From Cristatella mucedo (taxonomy: Eukaryota; Bryozoa; Phylactolaemata; Cristatellidae), in contig WPIO01000008.1 in the NCBI GenBank assembly GCA_009760855.2, forward strand, positions 1,678,501-1,742,500: a stretch of DNA of 64,000 nt, in the 5' to 3' direction. A program made the translations under genes and the position numbers. Shown in pieces: positions 54,490-64,000 of the stretch. Position 1 is the stretch's first letter. Each line of letters begins with the position of its first letter. The notes under the pieces are model-generated. The model was not told where the DNA came from. It ran no database searches and was given only the letters and a program-made list of their open reading frames with translations.

Positions 54490-55221
54490 TCTCAAATATG
54501 CAAGCTCATTGCAGTACATACTGTATATAGCCCTGTGTGGTGCATCCATTCACACGCGATCGGCTCTTAAGCATGAATCACTTGTTTGATTTACGACCAT
54601 TAATAGACATGCTTGGGGCATTATCGTCCATCTGCTCCCATTTCCCAGAATATCAGGTATATTAACCTTGCATATTCGAAAGCCTCGAGTTATCATACAA
54701 CTAAACGAACAGACCAGTGAAAGCTTGTGTACACAGCTCAAGCATGCACAGATTATGCAAATGCAACAGAGAGCCCAAAAACAGCTGTGGTTGAAATTTA
54801 ACTGCTCCAAATGCCACCTGCGATACGCTAACGAAACTCCGTCCTTCTCATGCTAATATATTCTTACTTTAATCGCCGCCATTAGTAAATACGCAACAAA
54901 CCACTTGCAACCACACTATTGAATGATCAATTGTGAGAGCCGAAACTCAAATGACACAACGTGTCCATAAACTGAAAATAATTTCCGAGAAATCGTGAGA
55001 GATGTGCAGAGACTCTTAGAAAAGGAAATGCTGTCGTGCGGGTCAAGTAAACGTGGGTTGTACTAAGCTCTCGCTTTGAATTGGATCTGCCGGGCCTATG
55101 CCGGATTTAAAATAAAATGTTCGAGTCGTCGAAACAGCCTTACAGCAGCCACTTAGAAATGCATGATTGCACACGACTGGTTGCCGAGTGACAGTTTTAT
55201 TGTCCGACGTTACCGAACATC

Positions 55222-55412
55222 AAGGCAATTGAGTCGTAATGGCTCACTAGGTCAGGCGGTTGCTTTTCATGACCTCGGCCCCGAAGTCGAGGGCTCGAAT
55301 CCTGCAGTGGGCGATCCTTTGTGGCCACTGCAAGTGGTGGTGATAGCCGTAAAGGCTTTTCTGTAACTATGCAAAAGAGGCTATTAAAAAAGCTAGCATT
55401 TATTTATTTGTT
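55222..55412 (+). mobile_element. SINE1, near full length, in S2
   Basis: A-box region 'gtcgtaatggctcactaggt', 'cttttcatgacctcggcccc', B-box 'gggctcgaatcctgcagtgg', body 'caagtggtggtgatagcc', end 'caaaagaggctatt'. The empty site is at about 15,278 in S1. Confidence 0.85.
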
Positions 55413-55461
55413 ATGCGAGCTACGTAATGCTGGGCCACGGCGTTACTCGGCGGACAGGGTT

Positions 55462-55467
55462 CGGCGT
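55462..55467. other. Empty target site of the Polinton-like element
   Basis: A single CGGCGT lies between sequences matching the left ('gacagggtt') and right ('agtagcatagcagtgtgg') flanks of the 19.3-kb insertion. Confidence 0.75.
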
Positions 55468-55911
55468 AGTAGCATAGCAGTGTGGAGTCGTCTGCTGCGG
55501 CCGACCAGGAAGTGGCGTACAGCCTTCGTACACCGAATGTCCCGTTGCCGTCAAAGAAAATTGAGAGTTAGACGTGGCCATGTAAAGGTAGCGCAGGATT
55601 CGCATGTGCGGTGGACTCCGCCGATTCTAGAGTTGCTGCCTCCCGAGCTCCTCGATCACTCTAGCATCGTGCCGCGTAATCACTCAATGATTCTCGAACG
55701 TAACACGAGAATCGTGCTCTTCCTTTGCCGTGCGAGATTCACACTACTGCCTGCTTCATGCGTACCGAGCAGAAACCTGTTAAGACTCGGTTCGAGCTAT
55801 ACCGGTATTATGTAATATCAGGCCGAATTCTGTATTTGGCCGGATACAGAACTAGCTGCGGCGACGGTGAGAGGCAAGGCATTGATAGAGCTCGGGGTAC
55901 GGCATAAATAT

Positions 55912-56062
55912 AATTAAATATAACTTATTTGTATTGCGCTCCAAGAGAACTTAATCTCTATTCAGGAGCATTTACATATGCCTCGTGGGCTCGAGCCCGC
56001 TACATCGGCCAGACCTTGGTCGGGGCGAGCACCTTATCCGCTGGACCAAACCAGTTCGGCGG
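55912..56062 (-). mobile_element. SINE2 in S2
   Basis: On the minus strand the head 'tggtccagcggataaggtgc' (A-box) and 'cgggctcgagcccacgaggc' (B-box) are followed by a tail with 'gtaaatgctcctgaatagag', 'attaagttctct' and 'tggagcgcaatacaaataag'. The tail equals the LINE family A 3' hairpin. S1 is empty at about 35,072. Confidence 0.8.
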
Positions 56063-57774
56063 AATAAACGAACCCGTCGTTAAGTTTTAGTGCTACGAGG
56101 GCGCCGTTGCCACTAAAAAGTGCTAAAACCACCATAAGCTGCCAGTGCCCTTAGTTGATTGAACACGAGTTCTATTTTCAATACGCTCAGCAAACGGCAG
56201 GCCAAATGATGTGCAAGAATGTAGTGCGATTTGATAAAGGTGAGATTAAGGCATTTTAAAATAAGCCACTGATAGCTCCCGGAAATGTCGTCTAGCCACC
56301 AAATGACGCCATTGGAAGCAGTAATTAAGTGCAAAAATGTTCTGCGGATCAGCCATAGAGAAAGTGCACGCGATGGGATAACACGTGTGCAACCGTTCTG
56401 TGGGCTGCGAGCCTCTCAGCCCCGCTGCACCCGTACACGCCCCTTCATTGCCGTCGCGTTTTGTCACTATCGGCCTACTTGCCTATCGGGATTAGAGCTG
56501 AACCCGTGACTGATTGGACGCTCTCCCTCCAACGCTAAGGCTTCGTTGGTATTTGTCGTTTGTAAGCGAATACTGCTAGCCGTGCGATCGCCACTTTGTA
56601 GAGTGAGAACTTTATCTAGAGGCACCATATAGCGCACGCTCGTACCTGTATGCCGACCGTAGCTGAACACGACAGCAATCAATAGCTCGCCTACTCTAAT
56701 ATAATCGGTTAGCATACTTAGCATTTAAAAATTCATTCATCAGCAAGCCACAGAGGGAGGCTTGTAGTTATCACAGCCCAGAGCTCACAGCTACTCTGCA
56801 GAGTCCAGATTACAACTGACTCCCAGCTCCTGAGTTTGGAGTTTGTATGCCTTTAAAAACATGCCATAGGATGCAACCAGTCCCTAATCACGATAAATTG
56901 GAAACCGCGAATGCAATCTAGTCATATATCATGACGTCGATGTACATTTTTCACCAGGCCGGCTTTTGGTGCTCTCGAAAATGCTTTGACCTGTCATGTT
57001 GGTTACGGCCGCTTAAGAAGTGAACGGACTTGGCGGTATTCGGTTCGGTCCCAGCTCCAGGGTCGATCGCGTCACTCTTTTCTCTGGCGCTCTATGCTTG
57101 GCCCACTCGGTTGGGCATGCTCACACTCCGTCGTCAAAGTTTGCCTGGCAGGATGCGCTCTGCCGAAAAGGCTGTGCGTCGAATATCCGCAAAGCGTCGG
57201 CGATCAGCTTCTCTCGGCGATCAGTTTACAAATCTTCCATTGCGTCGAATCAAACCATGTATTAGCACAGCTGAGATTCGTGCTTCACCCTAGTCAACTT
57301 CTCTGGTTATAAATCACCATGCTTTCTAGAAAGGTTTAAGAAAACATCAAGTGCATCTATTGGCTTTCCAGGCACAGGGCCTGCACAGAAGAGTTGTTCC
57401 AAAACGCTAGCATCATAATAAGAGAGCTCAGGTCCAGACCTGTGCATTGTAGAGTCTCAATCCTAAAACTGGGAAAGATTTTTATTCATTTACCCCAAGT
57501 ACTTCTGGATGTATGAAGGGCGTAAATTCGAACACAAAGATAAGTTGAGTTCGCTAATCTAATATGACTGCTAAAGTGCCGACAATATGTTTATCAAATG
57601 GGACATTTCAAGACTTTGTAAACTTGGATGGAACTTGTATGGCAGCAAAATTTCTCAATTCAAATAAACAAAATACACTAAAAAGCAAAGCACTGAATTT
57701 TACTTTCTGGTTACAGATGCTAGAATTAACGTAAAATAATATTTGTATGTAATAATAATAAAATACTCGCCGGC

Positions 57775-58076
57775 CTCGTGTCATCTCTTGAAGTTGCGAC
57801 ATTTAACAAGAAGCTAAAAGCCTACTTGCTCCTCGCAGCGTTTATCACTTGTTCACTGTTGATCGTTCATCGTTCGTTGTGTATTACCGAACCATTTGCG
57901 TCTCGAATGCGAGGGATATACTGTTGCATATCTTGCCAGCATAGTGTGTCATCAGTGTTTACCTACGGATACTTCGGTAGGCATTGCTGACAGGTGCAGC
58001 TACTGGTAGGTGGCACTGAGAGCCTCCGTGTGTGTTTTTGCTAATCTGTATAAGCAAGATAAATAAATAATTGTTA
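57775..58076 (+). mobile_element. Third LINE family, 3' end (S2 copy)
   Basis: 'SSLEVATFNKKLKAYLLLAA' and the AAAT-type end match 37,525-37,820. Confidence 0.4.
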
Positions 58077-58080
58077 GCGT

Positions 58081-58933
58081 TGATGATTAAAGCAATTTTA
58101 TATTAATAAAGCGTTAGCCGTATATTTAGTAATACTATTAAAAAACTTTTCGAAAAAAAATTGTCCACAAATTTAGGGTGAGACTTATACTTGGGTGTGC
58201 GACTTCTAATCGTAAAAACACGGTAGATATAGAGAATAGAAAGTTCACTTGAGGCAATAGGCAAATGAATTATAAAAAACATTTACCTGTTATATTGTCC
58301 CAGAACGGTCCCAATTTAATCGTCCTTACCAGAAAAACAATCTTCATCATCTCATTGAAATAAACTTTCGATCAAATTTAACACTTTGCTTTGCTATGAT
58401 TTCAGCGCAATTTCAAATGCAATTGAAATTAGTTTTAGCATAAAAAAGCGAGAGTCATAATTTATATCTCGCGTTTGATTACTTCATTCGTACTTTGTAC
58501 GAGAGATGGAGCATATAAAGGAGTCAAGTTTTGATACAATTCGGTATATTCATTGCATACAAAGCTATATTTATTTGCATTTTTCCGTTTCTCTACTGAG
58601 AAAGTCCGTATGTTTCACACAGATTTTCATCTGTGTGCGTGGCTCGTGTAGCTTGATTTTCAAACTTGAGCAGTTTCGCGCCCTTTAATGTCTGCATTTG
58701 GGTGAAGCTAATAAATTATGACTCTTGATGGTTTTGATGTCTATTCTTTGATACCTGCTCCTGACCTTGTTCTTTAGTGTCTAGTTATGGCTGTAATCCT
58801 TTGATAAGAACAATGTACACAAAGGCTGCATGATCCTTAAGCTCCAAGGCAGTTGGTGATGTCACGCCGGACTGATTGAGGAAGCGTGCAAAAATCTCTT
58901 TTGAGGTCTGTGTGGACACGTAGATATGATATA

Positions 58934-59028
<95 letters not shown>

Positions 59029-60052
59029 TTGGGAACGAAGATAGATATGAGCCAGAGTGCTTTTTTAAGTGTGCCACGTTGTTTCGCGCTTAAGCGGGAT
59101 CGTATCCAGGTTACAAGTCAGAAAGGTTGAGCACCACTGAGTGAACATATCCGTCACCAAGTGAAATTGGGCAGGTTACTAATTGCACCAGTATTAATAT
59201 GTCACAGGCAAATTATTCACGCAAGGCAGATCCTCTAGGGTCCAGAGCCGAGCAGCGATTCTCTGCGATGACTTTATAATCTCTCAAAAGTTCGAACACA
59301 GTAGGAGTTCGCAGGCGCAGAGAGGTTCGTAGCATTGCGTAGCATTACCGGTTAATTATATTAATTATATATGGATGAAGGAAACGTGCGACCATCGATT
59401 TGGACGTCCATAAATACGGTCTAAACCAAGGATTGACACATCAAGTCGTAATCATGATTATCCGACTCTTAAGTTTTTCAGCTGTGCCTCCTGACCACAA
59501 AGTCAAAAAGAAGATAAAAAGCGCCAGCTCCACACAGAATTCGCTGGGTCAGTGTGTGCATTACGTTTTTTACTCTTATACGTGCAGAGGGTGTGCATGT
59601 TACCACTAACCTCATTGACGCAATTCTTTTACAGCATTTACAAAGTGCGTAGAGAAAGATGAGCTCTATGAAGTTCGCTATATTGATATCTTCTTATTAA
59701 TATTACAACTAAGGTTAATACTAACAATCTGTACCACTAGTGTGACCTGGCCGATTAAGCAAAACGGTGTTTCAGTAGAGAAGCTTGCTATTAGAGTCTC
59801 AAACGATCTGCAATTGTGCAGCACACCGTTTCCGAAGCAGTTCATTCTGTGGTTAGGGTGCAGGCGGCATGTAGCCGTCGTCCACCAACCAGTCTTTGAT
59901 TAGCTATTGCGTGTTTTAGGCATGATAACTTAGTAATAGGCCGGGACGCAGCTGCGGTCAGTCTACCTGCCTTTGATAAGCTGTTGCTGATAAGCAGAGG
60001 CAAGACGAGAAGACCTAGGAGACAGGGAAGACCAAATGTAGAGGGGAATGGC
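58081..60052. other. Intergenic with (TA)n and LINE remnants
   Basis: (TA)n lies at 58,928-59,026. A decayed family A 3' hairpin lies at about 59,636-59,700 ('tacaaagtgcgtagagaaag' and a TATT-type tail). The unclassified repeat at 59,830-60,020 is shared with 40,680-40,830. No coding region could be supported. Confidence 0.5.
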
Positions 60053-60130
60053 AACGCGGATGCAGTTGGCGATTCTTTATCGCCCGCTGCATTGCCGCTA
60101 TATAAATGAGGCTGTTAAATCCGCTAAGCT
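60053..60130 (+). mobile_element. SINE1 fragment
   Basis: 'gttggcgattctttatcgcc' is followed directly by 'gccgctatataaatgaggct' and 'gttaaatc'. This is the SINE1 body with an internal deletion. Confidence 0.5.
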
Positions 60131-60879
60131 TATATGGCCGATAAAGCACAGTGGTGCGTGCTTGTGTGTCGACTTAGTGTCACACTTAGCTATGATGGGC
60201 GTACTCGTGTGCATCTCTGCCATTACTACCTCTCTTTCCTGCTTCAACTATCTGGGCTGTTATTAATATTAATTAACTAATAATTAAAAATCATCTAGTA
60301 ATTAATTAGTAGTGATATTCTCGAGTTTCAGTCGCATTCTCTGCCTTTGAGGCGGTTTCCAGCGGTTCTCGGCACGCTACGCTGCAGACAACGGAGTGCT
60401 TGAAGACGGCGGCGTACTGTTTGGCTGAAGCAGTCGCTGAACCAGTGTATGGCCTGCCACACCTAATGAATCATGTAAATGACATGCCTGCACCGGGGCT
60501 TTTACTGACTCCTGATCTGGGCTCGCACAGACGAGTTATCGCCACATCAATGTCATAGGTGATCTGATAGCAGCGGTGCACTATCCTGCAAATGTGCTCA
60601 ATAGGAGCGCCCGTAGTCGCACGATAAGCCTTACGTATGGCGCAGGCGATGCAGCTGCTCTGCTGCCGTTCAGCAGCTGTAACGGACAGCTTCGCTCAGC
60701 TGGGAGCGGTCGAACGCTGAGACAAAGGCTCGTAGGCTTCGTAGGTGATTATTAGGGCTGGCCAGCAACGCCGGTAGCACCTTCGCACGGAGCTGCAACG
60801 ACGGCTGCTGCTGCTGCCACCGAGGCTGCTGTGGCTGCGACCCTGAGGGCGGGCACTCAGCGGACGCCGAGGCAGGGCC
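60131..60879. other. 5' region of the glycosyltransferase gene
   Basis: GC content rises from about 60,330 on. No clear TATA box or upstream exon could be fixed. A CTG/CAG-rich patch ('gctgctgctgctgcc') is at 60,806-60,820. Confidence 0.4.
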
Positions 60880-62016
60880 ATGCCGCCAGGCGGAGTCGAG
60901 CGCAGGGCAGCCTTCAGGCCGCTCCGGGCCTGCTTCTACGCTGCCAGCATCTGTTTGCTGCTGCTGCTCGTCGCAGCCGTAACGATCGATTGCAGCGGAG
61001 GCCTGCTGTCGCCGTTATGCCAACGACTCACGGTCAGGGCGCCTGTCACTTTGCAGTACCAGTGCTACTGTACATTCTCGTGCCCTGACCACCCGCACGC
61101 TTGGCCGGCAGAGGCGCCTCCGTCCACTGACGACCAGGAATCGACGTTCAACGAAAGCATACACCGACGCGAGTACCTCTTCGACTGCCCGCTGCGTGAC
61201 GCGAACTGTGCCGGCGACGGCAGTGGCAGGGTTGGGGTAGCCCCTCTCGCATTGCTCGTCGTTCCGAGCGCGCCAGGCAACGTCGAGCGACGGGACGCTG
61301 TGAGAGAGACGTGGGGCAGCGAAGCCAGAACGCTCGGCTTCCAAATCATCTTCCTGATTGGTCTATCGCAAGACGAAGTCGTTCGGCGCATCGTGGATGG
61401 GGAGTCTCGGCGATACGGTGACGTGGTCGTCTCCGACTTCCCAGATTCCTATGACTTGCTCACTGTCAAGTCGGTGTCGATGCTGCGCTGGGCGGCACTG
61501 CACTGTTCTTTGGGTAGATACCTGGTCAAGGTTGACGACGACATGTTTCTGTCGCTTCCGAACCTCAGGCGAGTGCTGCAGGACAACGTGAACATCAGGC
61601 GTGCAGTGATCGGCCATCGCCGAGACCACTTGCACGTCATCACTAATCGTAACGACAAGTGGCACAACCCGTTCTACTTGCGACACTACGGTAACCTCTA
61701 TCCAGCGTACGTGTCGGGCACTACCTACGTCATAGCGATGGCGATCGTGCCTGAGCTGTTCGACGCTTCGCAGACCGAGCTGTTCGACCGAATGGAGGAC
61801 GTCTTCGTCACGGGAATCTGCACCGGAAAGATCGGCAACGTGACACTGGTCATGCACCATGGCTTCACTCCGATGGAGAGACCTGCGTGCCACTTTGTTA
61901 ACCCCGCCATTATAACGGCACACGAAGTCACGCCAGGGGAAATGCGTGCCATGTGGCGCGCTCTGCAGTCGCGGGAATGCTACCCCGAGTCTGCTCCTGC
62001 GAGCATCGAAGCATAA
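60880..62016 (+). CDS. Beta-1,3-glycosyltransferase of the GT31 (B3GALT/B3GNT-like) type
   Basis: The product has 378 residues, intronless. A short cytoplasmic head rich in Arg is followed by one membrane anchor at about residues 18-38 ('CFYAASICLLLLLVAAV'), a stem to about 115, then the catalytic domain. Family motifs in order: 'RRDAVRETWG' (137-146), 'YGDVVVSDFPDSYDLLTVK' (179-197), the metal-binding 'VKVDDDMF' (216-223, DDD at 219-221), 'YPAYVSGTTYVIA' (274-286) and 'EDVFVTGICTGKIG' (306-319). Such enzymes are type II Golgi proteins that transfer Gal or GlcNAc from UDP-sugar in beta-1,3 linkage; donor and acceptor cannot be told here. Possible N-glycosylation sites are at Asn91 and Asn320. 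Start choice: ATG at 60,880 has 'gccATGcc' context and puts the anchor near the N-terminus. GC-rich relative to its surroundings. Confidence 0.9.
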   Translation: MPPGGVERRAAFRPLRACFYAASICLLLLLVAAVTIDCSGGLLSPLCQRLTVRAPVTLQYQCYCTFSCPDHPHAWPAEAPPSTDDQESTFNESIHRREYLFDCPLRDANCAGDGSGRVGVAPLALLVVPSAPGNVERRDAVRETWGSEARTLGFQIIFLIGLSQDEVVRRIVDGESRRYGDVVVSDFPDSYDLLTVKSVSMLRWAALHCSLGRYLVKVDDDMFLSLPNLRRVLQDNVNIRRAVIGHRRDHLHVITNRNDKWHNPFYLRHYGNLYPAYVSGTTYVIAMAIVPELFDASQTELFDRMEDVFVTGICTGKIGNVTLVMHHGFTPMERPACHFVNPAIITAHEVTPGEMRAMWRALQSRECYPESAPASIEA

Positions 62017-64000
62017 ACCGTCGGTGACGCAGAGCATTGCTCAGCGACGTTCTATAGCGAAGGAGGTCCCAATTTTCATGGGCGCTGAGCAATTATTTTT
62101 ATATTTCAATGTACGAGCCAGCATACTGTGTTAATATCCGCTGATCTCACGCTGAGATACATCGCAGTCTCGGGCCTGGACCAGAGGACTCTGACCTTTT
62201 AACTCTCTCCGTCAGGCGAAGTAATTTAATATCTGCCTCAGGTGCTACGGTTGCTGCACACGCACCTCTTTCTGTCTGGAAAAGTAGCTAGACTTGCAGA
62301 ATCTTTTGTCTCCGGGCTCTTCTACCTATGTATTGATCTCGGCTTTCTTCGGGTGCATGCTCGGTGCATGTGCTTCTCTGATTCCCATTGCACCGCATAT
62401 GTACATGCTATCATCAATTTGGACGTGCAGTGCAGCCTCCGACTAAAGCTATTTTGACCAGCTGACAGGGACTCTTTCAGCTGCGTCCGATACTGACCCA
62501 GATATCTGCAGCGGAATGCATCCCCTTCATGGTCATTCATACACCTTGTAGCTATTCAATGAAGTTTCCAGTTTTCCTTATACTGCTGGTTGAATTGAGA
62601 GATAGAGGAAGTAAGGTATGCGTCCTTTACAACATATGCAAAGTGCTAGCAAGAGATTTAGTCTTTGAAGTCTTTATTACAACGTATTTTCCTTATTAAC
62701 GTGTCAACTACTAAAGGCGAGGATGCAAGAAAATGGCATCTTAGGCTACTTGCAATCAAATGGCAGCGTTCCGAGTGAAGGCATTGCCAAATAGACCAAA
62801 ATGTTAATAGTAATGATAAACAATAGTACGTTTATTCAGCGCTCTCAGAGATCTTAATCTCTATCTCAGCAATTTACATGTTCTGTAAAGGAAGCATGGC
62901 TTAGTATAACTAAAAACTGAAGCGATCGTCCGCAAGCAATATAATTTAGAATATATACATAATATATAATCTAATAGAAAGAAAATTCTCGCACAACTCA
63001 GAATGATCCATGATTTAAGTTGGAAGAGCGATAACGAGGCGTTCTTCTTTGCAAATGTGATCGTCGAACCTTGATATTTTTTCCTCGTTCGTGGTTTGAA
63101 CTCGCCGAGCACATCGGAGGCCGAGGCTCTTGGAGGCTGCTCTCAAAAATAGGTCACATGCTTATAAATAGGTGAGCTGCTTACAAATTGGTCAGCCGGT
63201 CTCATTACATGCATTATGAACATGTGCATCGGCTTCGTGACTATGCAAAGTCTTTCTCGAAACCCACAGCAAAGCTGAATTAGCCAGTCAGAGCTAGACG
63301 GCGATGCATCCGAAAAGAGCGACGGAAGGAAACGGAGCTCTTTACTGAGTTACTTCGCTACTGAGTTACTGCGTTAATACGTAGCAGCTGGCCAGCAATG
63401 CACACCAGCGGGCAGTAGGTAGCCGAACGAGGGAGCAATCAATAGTACTCCACGCACCTCAGCACAATGAGTCTACGCCACCTGCGTGTATAATATCTGG
63501 CTCTATTTAATTCCTGCTTTTAATGACCGCCCTGAGTCAAAAAGTTAATGCGGCCGCTCTGTCTAAGTTGGCACATCCCAGTGGAAGAGTACAATGTTTA
63601 GCGAGAATTCTGCTGCTAATCAGAACCCACTCGGCCGCCTACCGAGGGGCGTTACGATTTCGGAGTGGCAGACCTAACCGGGGCCTACGGGGGGGGGGCG
63701 TAGTGAGGGAATTTACTAGCTCTCTCCTCATGTGGCCACAAAGACGAGAACATCAACCTTCTCTGGTCTCTGGTGATGCAATCAAACTCGGCAAAGAGTG
63801 ACGGGACTCGGCAGCCTGCTGAATTCTCTGATCCTACAACTGCTTCGCTGGTATAGATCTACTTCAGAGTGTTCGCGGTAATTCAGGCTGATAGTCCGAA
63901 AACCGAAAACTCAGGGCGGCCGCCTTAGACCGGCTAGCCACCCGGCCCATCGCACAGCCATCGTGTCCATCTGACGGCATGACCGAATTCGAGTAACTGT
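62017..64000. other. Intergenic with LINE 3' remnants
   Basis: Two decayed family A 3' hairpins are present: about 62,632-62,690 (+, 'gcaaagtgctagcaagagat') and about 62,832-62,885 (-, 'cagcgctctcagagatctta'). A G9 run is at 63,690-63,698. The 92-codon open frame at 63,523 has no family character. Confidence 0.5.

Larger units (their letters stand above)
54490..58080 (+). repeat. Host repeat S, copy S2 (carries the empty Polinton site)
   Basis: It aligns with 14,564-15,340 and then 34,666-37,820 without a gap at 55,466/55,467. It contains SINE1 (55,222-55,412) and SINE2 (55,912-56,062), both absent from S1. It lacks S1's Polinton, LINE family B and SINE1 insertions. It ends with the AAAT tail of the third LINE 3' end (about 58,062-58,076). 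No conserved protein was found apart from that LINE C-terminus. Confidence 0.8.

Noticed and set aside
61363-62037. 224-codon minus-strand open frame
   Set aside because: It is the antisense shadow of the glycosyltransferase gene.
63523-63801. 92-codon open frame near the window end
   Set aside because: No recognisable domain; the composition follows local GC content.

Overview
The window looks like repeat-rich genomic DNA of an invertebrate animal. The reasons are L2/CR1-type LINEs with a short-tandem 3' tail, tRNA-derived SINEs, (TA)n and (CT)n microsatellites, eukaryotic TATA-box and AATAAA signals, and two animal-type intronless genes. The species cannot be named from sequence alone. Only two genes look intact: a secreted six-repeat tectonin-type lectin (47.57-48.46 kb, +) and a type II membrane beta-1,3-glycosyltransferase of the GT31 type (60.88-62.02 kb, +). 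A second tectonin copy (3.28-5.49 kb) is a pseudogene: its start codon is lost, it has two nonsense codons, and a LINE is inserted in antisense. The two copies share a TATA box at matching distance, a 17-bp upstream element and the poly(A) signal.

The most notable object spans 15,341-34,665. It is a 19.3-kb insertion with ~105-bp terminal inverted repeats flanked by a 5-6 bp direct repeat, CGGCG(T). Its flanks match, without interruption, a second copy of the same host repeat at 54.5-58.1 kb, which therefore acts as an empty site. Broken genes inside match a Polinton/Maverick (adintovirus-like) set: a retroviral-type DDE integrase (-, ~17.1-17.9 kb), a probable double-jelly-roll major capsid protein (-, ~20.2-21.8 kb), a packaging-type ATPase (-, ~26.6-27.2 kb) and an adenain-type cysteine protease (+, ~27.5-27.9 kb). 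There are also at least two genes with phage-tail-fibre-like repeats (-, 18.5-19.4 kb; +, 31.7-32.8 kb) and several unidentified genes. I saw no protein-primed DNA polymerase B. All of these genes carry stops and frameshifts, and several LINEs are nested in the element, so it is a dead, old copy.

The rest is layered repeats. LINE family A (L2-like, tail ATT) has a 595-codon copy at 51.9-53.9 kb and many truncated copies. LINE family B (tail ATTAC) has its best copy at 49.9-51.5 kb. A third LINE 3' end has an AAAT tail. SINE1 is tRNA-derived. SINE2 has a tRNA-like head joined to the 3' hairpin of LINE family A. Two larger host repeats are present: R (0.3, 8.4 and 12.2 kb) and S (14.6-15.3 plus 34.7-37.8 kb, against 54.5-58.1 kb). 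The S pair holds reciprocal SINE occupied/empty sites and a ~190-bp inversion, giving a relative order of events. All similarities were judged by eye; boundaries are good to about 10-30 bp unless a junction is quoted.
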